Shown here: positions 1 through 11,538 of the stretch, one piece after another
Position numbering within the stretch: position 1 is the stretch's first letter
How the letters are laid out: every line of letters starts with the position of its first letter
Source: Gnetum montanum
Lineage: Eukaryota; Streptophyta; Gnetopsida; Gnetales; Gnetaceae
Assembly: GCA_015680685.1 (NCBI GenBank)
Contig: MNCI01023340.1
Coordinates: 377,127-441,126, forward strand
Length of the DNA stretch: 64,000 bases
Direction of reading: 5' to 3'
Notes under the pieces: generated by a model
What the model saw: only the letters and a program-made list of their open reading frames with translations
The model's database searches: none
What the model was told of the DNA's origin: nothing
Translations under genes and position numbers: made by a program

Positions 1-261
1 TTGTGTTCAGGTACAATGTTGCTCGAATAAAGATCCATTCAGTTTAGGACTCCTACTGTGGGCACATGGAAAATATTCTATCTCTGGAGTGATCAAACTA
101 CTAGTGTTTCCCTACTTCTAACTCAGGATGGGAAAACAAGGAAGAGCCACCTCTTATTTATAGACTTAGTGACGGACTACGATATCGCGTACACGATATC
201 ACAGGGGATGACATGATATCGCGTACGTGATATCGCGACTCATGCGAATCGCGTCTCATCA
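1..261 (-). repeat. Partial LTR of an Athila-like element (subfamily A), cut by the window edge
   Basis: This stretch matches the interior and U3 end of the LTRs at 59414-60159 and 50329-51116 almost base for base over its first 150 bases. It ends in CATCA, the terminus shared by that family. The last 100 bases are an array of GATATC palindromes joined by GCG and GTAC steps, as in the other copies. The DNA to its right has no polypurine tract, so the right edge is the outer edge of a 5' LTR on the minus strand or of a solo LTR. Confidence 0.85.
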
Positions 262-1195
262 GGTGGTTATGATCATTAGTGGTAAACATTTTAGAACGGT
301 GGTTACAATCATTAGTAGTAGACATTTAGGAAGTTATGGACATAATTTGGCACTTAATTGGAGAATGTGAGTGTTATTACACAAGAAGTGGTGGCAGTTT
401 CGTTACATGAAATATAGGCATCATTATGGATGGTTATAGTGGCTATAAAACCAGGGAGAAAAGGAGGGCTCTATCTATCAATCTAGGGAATCCTGGAGGG
501 CTCTTTCTATCATTCTGGAGGGGCAACTTCCTCTCCACTAAATAACGATTTCTTCCTTTCTTTTCTTTTCTTTACAGGCTTTTAGCTGATCTTCGAGAAA
601 GGTCCAAAGAAATAGCTAGTGACTCAAAATCAAATACTTGTGAGTCTTCTTGGCAATGGTAGGAGGGTTATTTCTCTCTTCTTTCTATCTACAAAACTGC
701 AGGCAACATAGCCCATGAGTAGGACGTGAGACGTGGGGTTTTCTTTGGGCCAGTAGCTTGTCTCGATGGTGTAGACGTGGGTGGACGATCTTCCTCTCTT
801 CGATGGTGCACAAAAGGTGGTAGATGGTGGCAGGATTTGAGGATTGTAGTTGCTACCTTGTGTGGATTGTGGTGGATAGTCTCTCTTTCTCTTTTTTTCT
901 CTCTCTCTCCCTCTCTCGTAGCAATTGTAGTCTTCCTGTCCAATAGGGGATACCATTGGTAGTCACAGGCGAGCAGCGTCAATAACGAGACCAGGGAAAA
1001 TTCATTTCTTTTAGTTACTTATTGTATTGAAGAAAATTATTTAATTTAAATTCCATATTTCTTTCTAGCTTATTATTTCAAAAGGCCACGTAGCCCTCTC
1101 CAACTGAGACTATTCTCAGGTTTTCGTACCCATACGGGAGGCTTCCTAGGCAATAGTTTCCTAAAACAAATTTTCTTTCCTAGGAAATTTATGCA
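262..1195 (+). other. Unassigned LTR-like or promoter-like stretch
   Basis: It starts with two diverged copies of a 36-base unit beginning GGTGGTTA (262-297 and 298-330). A TATA-like CTATAAAA follows near 442, then a second short duplication beginning GGAGGGCTCT (about 467 and 499), then pyrimidine-rich and AT-rich DNA ending near ATGCATCA at 1190. Duplicated upstream units, a TATA box and a pyrimidine-rich leader are typical of an LTR, but no partner copy, primer-binding site or coding remnant is visible. The short open frames here overlap on both strands and look fortuitous. Confidence 0.3.
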
Positions 1196-2069
1196 TCAAC
1201 AAGTAGCAAGTGCAAAGAGGATGTTTTTTGAACCCAGCAGTTAGTGAGTATAAATTTGTGTAAGCTAACCTATTACCCAATAGCCCATGATGTCTAACAA
1301 TGAGGTGTTATTCTAGTGGGACTTGATTTAAAAAATACAAGTAATAATAATGATGTTTTAGCCTATTGGTAAGAATCTTGATTTGAAAGCTCCAAGTCAT
1401 AGGTTTTTATTCTAGTGGGCAATAGTAAATTACAAAGTTCTAATTGAACTAAATATCTTGAGGTGCACCTATATTCTAGTTATTTCAAGGGTACAATTCC
1501 CACACCACCAACTCCTTCCACTTGCACCACCCTACTCTCCCCCACAATCCAAAAAGAAAAGAAAAGAAAAGAAAACTCATTGATGTATCATTTATGATAT
1601 TAAGTAAATATTTTTTTTGTTAAACTTAAATGATATTAAACATCTTCATACACACATTAACAAAAAATTATTTATACTTATTATTTTATTAGATGTTATC
1701 GTACTAGTAATACATTCAAATATTTTATTCTATTAAACTTAAATGATAGTGAACATCTTCATCAATTCCAACATAAGAGCTTTGCTACTATTTTCTTGGG
1801 AAATGTCATATTAGCCTTAAGTTGGGTAACATAGAATATTTGATGTCAACCCTTCAGCTAATGCATTTGTGAAATCCTAGGTAGATCGTATCTAAGTGGT
1901 TACATTGTACTTGGACAAGTTTATCTAGGATTAAAAGGATCATGACCCAAAGCCACATTACTCATCTTACTAAGAAAGGTTCCATGAAGGTTGGTAGATG
2001 AGCAAAAGCCTAACCTCTTCAAGTAATTGCACCAAGGTTCAAACTTAGGTCTTCAACTTGAGAAATGAG
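1196..2069. other. AT-rich DNA with no recognisable gene
   Basis: There are runs of simple AT-rich sequence and a near-duplicate ATGATATTAAACATCTTCAT / ATGATAGTGAACATCTTCAT pair at about 1630-1765. The right end probably contains more of the chromovirus integrase that is readable from about 2070, too decayed to place. Confidence 0.4.
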
Positions 2070-2555
2070 CATCTTCTCATCCCTCCAAATGATAATCCCT
2101 TAGAGAAGTCTATCCAACATATGAAAAAAAAATATGCTAATAGCAATCAGAGACCATTGGAGTTTGATGTTGAATAATGAGCTCTCTTGAAGATAGATTA
2201 TATGGAGTAGATGAGGCTAACAAGGAGGCAAGTCAAAAGTTCTTGAGGTGCTATGATGGACCTCTCAAGATCCTTACTTATGTAAACTTGATTACATATA
2301 GGTTGTAGCCACTAGCATATCTCACAAAATATTATCCTATTTTTCATGGCTTATTGCTTAACAAGTTTAATATGAGAGATGCTGATTAAGCAACATTGGG
2401 GCCACAAGGATCTTCACATATTAAATCTATACAAGGATGACAAATTCATTCTATTGTCAACATGTGCATAATTGAATGCACTTTTAAGAAGAAAGTGGAG
2501 TTCTTGGTGTAGTGGCAAGGTACATCCTTGGAGGAGAACACATATGAGGAGTGAA
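2070..2555 (+). pseudogene. Chromovirus (Ty3/Gypsy) integrase C-terminus plus chromodomain, broken
   Basis: Translation on the plus strand, with stops and a frame change, gives the usual end of a chromovirus polyprotein. First comes a KKKYAN...RPLEFDV stretch (about 2118-2165), equivalent to the MKKYADxxRRPxEFxVGD segment before the GPY/F domain. Next is FLRCYDGPLKIL...YRL...YPIFHGLLL (about 2240-2370), equivalent to FYGPFxVL...YRL...HPVFHVSLL. A chromodomain-like KKKVEFLV-stop-WQGTSLEENTYEE (2486-2551) follows, matching the YLVKWKGxxxEExTWE pattern. Chromodomains of this class direct integration to marked chromatin. Internal stops at WQG and elsewhere mean it is dead. The subgroup cannot be told from this fragment. 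Confidence 0.7.
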
Positions 2556-4006
2556 AAACTATCAATAATAAGCATTATTTATTGTGAATTTCTATGCAAA
2601 GAACCACATTGATTTATCTTTGTGGATGTATATAGGTGTCCAACCTAAGGTAGCCACTTCGTGATGGGATTTATGGTATTTGCAAGTCATAATGTTGCCT
2701 ATAAAAAGTATATAAAAATTTTGACAAAAGTGTCATAGACTAGATGTCACCAAGTGAATTTGAAATAAATCAATTTTGAGGGGTAGAGAATCAATATGTC
2801 TTTCCCTTCAATGAAGGAGTTGGATGATTATCACAATGAGGCTAATGTCCCAAAGATCCCTACACATGCTAATTCCAAAAAACCATTTGACATTGGAAGG
2901 TATTTCCCTAAGGTATAAAGTAGCCTATCCTTGGTCATAAAGGATTGATTCTACACTCTCGTATCACTACCAAAGGTAGAGGACCAATTTTCATGTCAAG
3001 TGAGTAGTTTTTTCTCTAGGTAGAAAGGTTGGCATAGTTTACATGAAAAAGGACAAACTTGTTCTTCCTTAATCTAGGTTGTGCAAACATCTCAATGGCT
3101 TAGTTTAATGTCAAATAGACTTTAACATTTTTTCTTTATGATTAAATAATCCTAGTTGTTGAATCTTCTTGTCTACAATTTTTGGAAGGACTTTTAATTT
3201 TTTGATGATCCTCAATATCTAATGTGCTCTCCACATTTGGGGAAAACATATGGAAAAAATCTTAATTTTAGAGGATGTCACTTCTTTTAAGTAAGGAAGA
3301 GTGTATCAAAACATGTCTTATTGATGGATCAAAGGTTTTTTTCCTCTAGAATGAAGGTCAAAAGAGTGTGGAGATGTTCATGGGTTCTATGCAATTTTAA
3401 CCATCACTAAACAACTATATGGTTCTAATTTCTTTATGAACCTCATCACAAGGATATGTAGGATTGTTCAAGAGGCTTTGCCTCCTTGGATTGGATCATC
3501 ATCCTTGTCTTTAGAGTGATACTTACAGCTAGATCTATTAGAGTATGAGCACATCTTAGCTCTCTTAAGGGAAAAACATTGTGTATGCATGCTAGTGTTC
3601 TTTCATTGGTCATATACATATGTGTGTCTCATTAATTAATCACTTGTATGATTATTTTAGATACACACTACATCCTAATATTGCACTAATGAGTTGTGTG
3701 CACTTATGTTATGCTCATATGTATTTTGAACAATGAGGCATAGTTTACCTTGAGCCCATCCTCCTTCCATAGTTCATTTGGAACTCCTGGATGGTGTCCT
3801 ATGATGCTTTTCAAGGATTTGATGTTTCATCATTGACTATTGAATTCTATGGTTACATTAGTAAGGTGGGCTCCCAAGAAGGTTCAAAGAACATATACCA
3901 ATGAAGGTGATAAGATGGATGAGGTTTCTACTATTAAATGAACATCCTATACTTATAGTAATTTCTCTAATAATGATTGTATTTCGTAGGTGATTAGTAT
4001 GGATTA
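2556..4006. other. Unassigned DNA, possibly the chromovirus 3' UTR and LTR
   Basis: No domain is recognisable on either strand. By position it could hold the 3' UTR and 3' LTR of the chromovirus ending at 2555, but I found no repeat partner or polypurine tract. The bases at 4007-4011 (ACAAG) are the left flank of LTR D and would be half of its target duplication. The other half is not in the window. Confidence 0.35.
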
Positions 4007-4011
4007 ACAAG

Positions 4012-4899
4012 TGATGAGTGGTGAGATACCCCCTATGCCTAACCATATGAATCACAAGTGTTCACACATGATTTGATCAAATTTCATGGATGGGACTAGT
4101 TTTGGCATCTAGATTATTATGCCTTGACCACAATTCATTATCTTTCCACTTGGACTAGTGGTAGCTTTTTTACGTATGATTTAGTCCATAGTGAGGCATA
4201 TGATTCTTGATGTTGTTTCAACCTTATGCTACTCCTAATGACAATAAAGAAATCAATTATTTAACTAATTAACAATAAAAAGTAAAGTCTAAACTAGCCT
4301 ACAGATGATGAGTTTCTATTCACATCTTACCGTACATGTCCTAAACCCATGTATCCACTACTAGGATGATCAAGCGCTATGCTACTAGGCAAACCAAGCA
4401 ATAATGCTACTGGGATTACCAAGTGAATACGTGTTTATGCTCAAAACTAGTCATGCTCATTCTACCAATTCATTAATATGCATGGAAGCATAACTATTAT
4501 CTAAGTACATATAATATAAATTACATTGAAAATAAATTTAATCTAAGTCAAAGTGCGGCAAGGAATAAGAATCAATCTCGATCTTCTTGTCATCCATGGA
4601 ATGTGTCTAGGTACATTGTCACTTGAATAAGATGCCATACAACTGACTCAAATCCACACTGCAAGCACTCACTGACTATTGTCTATGACTACTGAATAAA
4701 ACTATAAGAGTTTTGCTACTCTATTGATAAATTTTTTTTACCTAAACATGATGGGTGAGCATGTATTTATAGAATTCAATTTGGAGCTACACCAATGAGG
4801 TCTCATAAATGTAGCAAATGATATGTCAACACAGCCTTGTCAAAGGGGCAATACCATGTCAATGAGGGCTCATCAACATGACACTTTGATGCTTTATCA
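4012..4899 (-). repeat. 3' LTR of Athila-like element D
   Basis: On the plus strand it runs from TGATGAGTGG to TTTATCA, the termini shared by the family LTRs at 5573, 20571 and 59414. The U3 end (about 4780-4899) has the GAGG, GGGG and ATGTCAATG motif array of element B, so D belongs to B's subfamily. A TATA-like TATTTATAG lies near 4768, read on the minus strand. A polypurine tract follows directly at 4900, which makes this the 3' LTR of a minus-strand element. Confidence 0.85.
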
Positions 4900-5572
4900 T
4901 ACCCCAAAAATTAAATGAAAACTCATCATTAAGTTCCTTTACAAAATTGAAAAGGTATGGGATTATTGACTGACATTTGACATAACAAACTAACATAACA
5001 AAATTAACTACCGCATTATAGAATTTTATTCAAGTGGGTACATACAAAATGATAGAGTGACAAAAATACTGGATAGAGATTGAATAAAAAATTTGCAAAG
5101 GTCTTCAAAAATCCGTTGAAGATGATTCTTCTTGTTGCTGCTAGCAGTGGCCAATTTCCAACCTTAATTATTATGTTAATGCTTCTCTTGTTATATGGAA
5201 CATTTATGAAGGATGGACTAAAACTTCTTCTCATTATGCCATGGATCTAGCAAACATGCAATGTTTGAGCTACTATCTTATATGTGCTACGATTTTTTTA
5301 TGGGAATATCCTCCATTTTCACCCTCTTGGCTTCATTTTCGTGCCTAGTACAAGACCTTCTTCCTTAGGCATTTCTTTTAGCATCACTTGTAGTCACCAA
5401 AGGATCAACATTAGTTTTGGTAAATTTTTTCTTAATAATCAACCCTTTTTGAATACCTTATTTTGTGTTTAAGCATAAGGTAATGACAATGTACTATGCC
5501 CAAGGCTATGAGGTAACTAAAATCATCAAGCTGTTCATCTTATTTTGGTCAATTACTATTAGTTGCCACAAT
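4900..5572 (-). mobile_element. 3' internal end of element D, cut off by element C
   Basis: It opens with the minus-strand polypurine tract (TTTTTGGGGTA, 4900-4910). The family's conserved PPT-side block follows, containing TGAAAACTCATC and GGTATGGGATTATTGA. Further in, on the minus strand around 5230-5440, a lysine/arginine-rich stretch looks like decayed coding sequence, with in-frame stops. It could be the end of a 3' ORF. The segment stops where the C LTR begins at 5573. ACAAT at 5568-5572 would be the left copy of C's target duplication. The right side of C is lost, so this cannot be tested here. Confidence 0.65.
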
Positions 5573-6468
5573 TGATGAGTGGCAAGGTAACCCTACGCCC
5601 AACGATAGAAATCACAAGCATTCATGCATGATTCAGTTGAATTCTGTGGATGGGACTAGTTGTGCATCTAGATCATTATGCCTTGATCACAATTCACTAT
5701 CTTCCCACTTGCACTAGTGGTAGCTTTGTAACATATGATTTAGTCCAAAGTGAGACATATGATGTCTAATTCTATGCTACTCCTAATGATGATAAAGAGA
5801 TAAATTAACTAAACTAATGGAAAATGGAAAATAAGATCTAAACTAGCATATATGCAATGGGTACCCATCTCCAATCATTAGTACGCACATTGGACTTCAT
5901 ATAACTACTGCTAGGATTGCCAAGTGTACATCATTGGATGTGCCAAATGATACACTGTTGGGTCACCAGGTAATTACACTTAAGCACTCATGATTAATGT
6001 GTACTCATTTTGCTTAATAACAAGAATAGTAAATAGTAATGAATGGAAACATTTAACTAAAGAAAATAGTAAATGATTAAAAAATTAAATAATTAAAGCA
6101 ATAATAAATCTAAGTGAATGTGACAATGATGGAAGTAATCTCGATCTTTATTTCCAATCATGTAACATGTTCAAGTACATCACACTCAAACAAAAGTGTC
6201 GTACAATCATAAACATCACATTGTGGGCATGCATTGGGAAATAACAAGAGTAAAAAATAATCTATGAAGAAGCTAATTGAAAACTAAAACTAAAACTATT
6301 TTTTTCTATATCTCAACCATGCGCCTAAGTGTTGTATTTATAGACTAACATAGAAGAGGAAATATTGAATATCTTACATCACTTCTTAGGCTCCAATATT
6401 GAGTATTTGATATCAGGGCTCTGATATCAAATATTTAATATTGGGGCCAATAGAGACATGATTCACCA
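5573..6468 (-). repeat. 3' LTR of element C
   Basis: It runs from TGATGAGTGG to ATTCACCA, a one-base change from the family's ATTCATCA. The interior aligns with LTR D (GAATTC...GGATGGGACTAG early on). A TATA-like TATTTATAGAC is near 6337 (minus-strand promoter). The U3 edge (about 6360-6468) has GATATC and ATATTGAGTAT motifs, unlike the GGCC-rich array of B and D, so C is a separate subfamily. A polypurine tract starts at 6469. Confidence 0.85.
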
Positions 6469-6480
6469 TACCCCCATGAC
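6469..6480 (-). other. Polypurine tract of element C with adjoining conserved block
   Basis: The minus strand reads TCATGGGGGTA and then the LTR. It primes plus-strand DNA synthesis in LTR elements. The next 90 bases contain the block found beside the tract in A, B, D and H (AAAACTCATCCT, then GGTATGGAATTATTGA near 6545). Confidence 0.8.
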
Positions 6481-6599
6481 TGAATAAAAACTCATCCTCA
6501 AGTTAAAAAAAATGAGGAACAAGTTCTTTACAAAATATTGGAAAGGTATGGAATTATTGACTTAAACAATAAACAAAAAAATTGACTCTTATATGCTAC

Positions 6600-9450
6600 A
6601 ATGGTGTAGTACAAAAATGGAATACTATTACAAGCTAAAAACTGGGAAGCTCATGTAGTACCCAGAGGTGGTGGCTCCTCTAGTTGCTTCCTTTTGTTGC
6701 TAAGCTTGTGAAATTTATAGTGATCAAGTAATGCATATAACTTTTCTTTTTCTATTTGTGGATCATGTATCATCCAAGCTATTGAACTGATGTGTGTTGA
6801 TGCTAGTACATCCCAAGGACATCCCAGCTATAAAAACATTTGATTAGCCTACACATACCAAGCTGAAAACTATCGTTGTTCTTCCTCAAAGGCCCTAGCT
6901 TTTACTCTTAATTCTTGATAATTTATCAATCTCCTAGCTAGGTTTGAGGAAACATTCCTCTATCAATGGTAGTGAACTTTGATCACCTTCAATTTTGAGT
7001 TTACCACATGGAGCATCTACAAAGCATCTTTCCAATTTGCAAACTCTTTTTCATATAATGCATAGATGATCGCTACCTACTTCTCTAGCTCATTTCGAGG
7101 TTGACCTACTATTAACGTAGCAAGGTTGGCATATTTGAGGTTAGCCAACACCATGTATGTTTTCAAATCTTTGATCTTTAGGTCTTTATTCTTTACTTCA
7201 ACTTGTTGGACCAGTGCATAACTATCCAAAATTGGCTGCCACTCAGGATTTTTTGTTGACAGGGACCTAATGCGAGCTTTAGCTATCTGGATTTCCTTTT
7301 CATTGGTTTTCTTATACATGCCTACCTAGTTTTGAAAGTGTTCCTTTAGTTTTTTATGCTTCTTGGCCTCATTCTACACATGTTGATTTCTATTTCAAAC
7401 TTTCTCGAATAGCATAGACCTGCTCCATTGAGAGGCTTCTATTTTCTCTGGCCAATTTATTGATATCCTGGTTGACCCTCACTAGTTGTTCTCTCAATTG
7501 GTGGATACTTTATTCTAGAATATTCTTTTGATTTTCAACTATGGTCAACCTTGAATTTTTGGCAGCAAGCTACTTGTTTTCCTCTTGTGCAGTGGTTAAT
7601 GCCTTTTTATAAGCATGGGATTGTGCATTAGCAATAGAGGCATTCCATACCACCTTCTTCTTTTCTTTATCTATAGCCATGCTCTCCTCAGTTAGCTTGG
7701 CTAGTAGCTCCATCCTAAATTCTTCTAGCTGGTTAGGTGCAACAAACTAGAGGATTCTGTTGTTCAGCTCTTATGGTGGCCAGCTCTTATTGTAACCTTT
7801 TCACTTCTACTTTTGTGTGCTTTGCCCTAACTTTAGCCATAACCAACTTTCCTTTGGTGGATATGAGGTTTGACTGTGCCACAATGACATCATTGGGGAT
7901 GTTAAACAGAGTCTTCATTACTTGTTGTGTCTGCAGCAAATGATTGAGTACATCCTCATGCACCATAGGAGTTATTGAATTCCTGACTAGCATCTACGCA
8001 TCTATGGTTCCAATAAGATCTACGAGGGGTACAATAGGCACATTGAATGATCATTTTATGTGATATACAATTATTTTTGCTACACCTGCCACATCTTGGT
8101 GTTGCATTATGATAATTGTGGCACCTTTTCTAGTTTCAAACATCACTTCGAAGGATGCAGCATTTCTAGAGATTTTCCTGGACCACTAGGATCCTTCTCT
8201 TTATTACAACGAGATCTCTTCCCTTGTTGGATTGGTTGAAATAGTGGATTATATGACATCATTGATTACTCTGAAGAGATTAGAGTTATCTCTACTTCCC
8301 CAACTAATAGCTTTAGTGTTATTTTGTAAATGGATCATTGAGGATCTGTAATCTTGTAGCAACGATGGTGGAGCTTGTGTTTTCAAGCATTATTCAAGCT
8401 CATGTTGTACTTTTGCTTCTAGCTTTACTTCCTTCTTTGATTCTTGCTCTTCACCAAGATATTTTCTTGGTGTTGCAGGTTTTAAGAGCTTTGCAAAAGA
8501 GGTGTTATAAGCCTTCCTGAAGGTATACTCAAGGATTCCAATGTGTTTTCATAACTTTCTAATTAGACAAGGAAATGGGAGTGTTGGTTTTCCTACCTTT
8601 TTCTCCTTGAACTACCTTTGAATTTTGATGAAGTAGAATTGGGGAAGGTTGGCCATGTGTTTGCCCATTAAAATAGCACTTCCCCTGGCTACAAATGTTG
8701 AGATCCTATTAAGCCCCTTGGTTGGGAAGACATGGTATGTTCTAATCTTGAAATATGTCCTCTCCTCTAGAGTTAGTTCATTATATGTCTTATCTTCTTC
8801 AATGTGTGCCTGTCTCAGCCACAAATTCCTAGTGTCGGGATTAGACCTAGTGGATATATGGGTTACTTTAGCCCCTTCATTTGGCAAATTAAGAGCTATT
8901 TCAATTGCCTTGACTGAGAAAGAGACATTAACTCCAATATGTTTATAGTGGTGCCTTCATATTTGTTATGCCAGAATTGGTGGATCTCACCAAGGTAACA
9001 TTCACCACTATCTAAAATAATGGGCCACAAGGATGACACCTAAAGTTGCATCCAAACTTCTTCTGGGGCAAACTCCATAAATGGACCGAAATTCATCTCC
9101 ACGATGATCATGGTCAATGTGGACTTTTCTTGGATGGCCTCAAGGAATTTAGGAGGCAATGTGAGATGTTGTCCTTGCATGGGACTTGGTGGTTCTGCAA
9201 CCTCTCCTTGGATCAACTATCCTATGATAGGAGCCTCTTGATGAATTCTAAATGATTGGGCTTCCTACTCCTTGTGCTTTGCACGTTCGTCTTATTGGCC
9301 TTAGCCACCTCATGGATGCTTGGCTACTTGCTGTGAGGGTTCTCCTTATGCACCTCATTTTGGGACCATCTCCAATCAGGCAGACATTAGGTGTTACTAA
9401 GGTATTGATAGTTACCATTAACAAATGTATACCATACTCCTGACCTTAAT
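6600..9450 (-). pseudogene. Extra 3' ORF of element C: PF20167-like domain plus long coiled coil, broken
   Basis: The gene lies between the pol position and the 3' LTR on the minus strand and is read with several stops and frame changes. The N-terminal half (about 8980-8540) includes LTLEERTYFKIRT, ISTFVARG, ANLPQFYF and LPFPCLIRK. This order, with a hydrophobic helix before NLP and a closing LPFPxLI, resembles the 'putative plant transposon protein' domain (PF20167 as I remember it). The rest (about 7990-7060) is rich in Lys, Glu, Gln, Ala and Leu in heptad-like runs (for example LTEESMAIDKEKKKV, VNQDINKLARENRSLSMEQV), a probable coiled coil of several hundred residues. Element B has a homologue at 21790-24634. 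It sits where Athila env-like genes lie, but I see no signal peptide or membrane segment. Function is unknown. Confidence 0.55.
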
Positions 9451-9879
9451 TCATTAAGTTCTTTGTTCATATGATTACAGAGTTAGAAAATTTTCCAAGA
9501 AAAATCCCCAAAGAGTGTTTATCTTCTTTTACGATCCTTCACAATCAATTCCTTTTTCCTTATGTGTGGCTTATTGTAAAAGTTATGGTCCCTCAGGTGG
9601 AAAGATTAATGCCTCTAATTTTACCATGATTGATTATTTAGTATAACAGTTATGGTTTTTAATGTTCTTACCCTTATAATATCCTTTAGGTGATAGCAAA
9701 TTTTAGAAAAGTGGTGCAATTTTCTCACACAAGCACCCCTCCAATGACTAACTTAAAATGCTCTAGGTTTAGATAGGTTCAAATAGTATGAAAAAAAAAG
9801 TGGTAGAGAGCCAAATATCACAAGTTGAAAGTGGGTGCATAGAGCTCTGAGTTATGAGAGAAAATTTGAACAATTCCCC

Positions 9880-10030
9880 TAGGTGCAAATGATGAAAATG
9901 AAGTTTGAACACTATGGGGGTCATATATATAGGTTTTGTGTGACTCAATATTGGGTAACTGGTATTGAGTATCCAACATCGCGTCCCACATGATATCAGG
10001 TAGTCAATATCAAGTCCATGAATAAGAAAC
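9880..10030 (-). promoter_or_regulatory. Internal U3-like promoter candidate upstream of the extra ORF in element C
   Basis: On the minus strand, motif copies (GATATTGACTA, TGATATCATG, ATACTCAATACC, CAATATTGAGT) are followed by a TATA-like CTATATATATGA near 9930 and then the pyrimidine-rich leader of the extra ORF. The same words (ATTGAGTAT, GATATCAGG) make up the U3 edge of C's own LTR at 6360-6468. Element B has a matching arrangement with its own subfamily's motifs at about 25081-25200. A promoter role is inferred. Confidence 0.4.
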
Positions 10031-11277
10031 TCATGGAGGTACTAGCATGGGAAATGAATTTTTGTAATTGGTTGAAATGTTTGAGGTTAGGTCAATAGAT
10101 TTGGGGTAAGTGGGAAAATCAATTTGAGGCACTGGAAGTGTTGGAAGGTGGAGTCATCGATGTGAAAAGCTTTTAGAAGAAGAAAGAAAAAGGGCATTGA
10201 AATTAAGGTTGTGGATGAATCAAGTTACATGAGAAGGGAAATGACAAAATGTAACAATAAAGTGCTTGGAAGGTTAAGAATGATGTGGTTGTGGAAAACA
10301 AGTACAAGTCAAAAAAATTACACAAGTGGGTCCTTCCCAAAGTAGGCTCTAGCCTATGATGCCCTTGTGTAACCATACCTAAAGATGTTCATAGGAACTA
10401 GAGGGGTTGAATGCAATGCATACCTATGCAACAAAACACACATGTTAAAAACACCAATTGGAGATAATAGCTTTATGTTACACAAAACCACAAGTTAAGA
10501 TCAAAAAAATAACGAGATGAGATGGACTGTAGAAAGGATTGCAAAAATTGGAACATGAGGCATCTCACCATGGGCATAATGAATCCTTGTATGTTATTAA
10601 TGGTTAAATAATCATAAGTCCTTCTTTCCAAGATTCAAACCAAGTCCAAACCACATTTCAGTGACATCACATCATTTCATCATATTAGTGGACAACCGTA
10701 AGACTATCATAGTTGCAAGGAGTAACATCACTTGGCATTTTGTCCAAGGGAGGAGCTTATTTATGGCACACATGTGTTGTTTTTTCTTGTTATTTTTTTT
10801 GTTGATGGAAGTTCTAAGAAGCCACCAACCTTCAGGCATGGGTGCATGTCTTTCTAGTGGAACTTGTAGAATTTATTTAGTGCCTTTTGATGGTACTCTT
10901 ACTCATATTTTTCGTTAGATCTACAAGGATATAAGTACAACCTCAACAACATGATAGAACATACAGAAGTGGCCAAAGAGAATCCACAAATCCTCTTGAT
11001 GTCACACTCGTTACATTTCCCCTTGGTTTTGCACTCTTTTGTCTGGACATAATGATTATGGATTTATTTTTAGGTTGGATGATGGAAAAGAATATCATTA
11101 TGACCAAGGCAAGAACCTGTTATTAATGGAATGAGTGGATGGATGACGTGGTCTCACTGTTCGAATAATTAGTCCATTATGGCTTGATAACATAAAGAAA
11201 ACCTCACCTCAATGGACTACATGATTGTTTTATTCACAGCCAAGATTACATAACAAAGAAGATGAAAAAAACAAATA
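10031..11277 (-). other. 3' internal (post-pol) region of element C
   Basis: No gene is recognised. It contains two blocks shared with A, B and H: one near 10320-10380 with GTCCTTCCCAAAGTAGGC (compare 51850-51880 in A and 36095-36115 in H, opposite strand), and one near 11135 with GTGGATGGATGACGTGG (compare 52693 in A and 26295 in B). The plus-strand open frame at 10661-10918 is antisense to the element and shows no domain. Confidence 0.5.
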
Positions 11278-11538
11278 NNNNNNNNNNNNNNNNNNNNNNN
11301 NNNNNNNNNNNNNNNNNNNNNNNNNNNNNNNNNNNNNNNNNNNNNNNNNNNNNNNNNNNNNNNNNNNNNNNNNNNNNNNNNNNNNNNNNNNNNNNNNNNN
11401 NNNNNNNNNNNNNNNNNNNNNNNNNNNNNNNNNNNNNNNNNNNNNNNNNNNNNNNNNNNNNNNNNNNNNNNNNNNNNNNNNNNNNNNNNNNNNNNNNNNN
11501 NNNNNNNNNNNNNNNNNNNNNNNNNNNNNNNNNNNNNN
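11278..11538. other. Assembly gap of 261 N inside element C
   Basis: The sequence is undetermined. To the left lies post-pol DNA and to the right the C-terminal part of gag, so any surviving pol of element C could only be here. Open frames that run through the N are artefacts. Confidence 0.98.

Noticed and set aside
1-261. Edge LTR as the 3' LTR of an element to its right
   Set aside because: No polypurine tract or PPT-side block follows 261, as it does after every 3' LTR of this family in the window.
630-982. Three overlapping open frames on both strands near the left end
   Set aside because: They overlap each other, have low-complexity composition from a CT-rich run, and show no domain.
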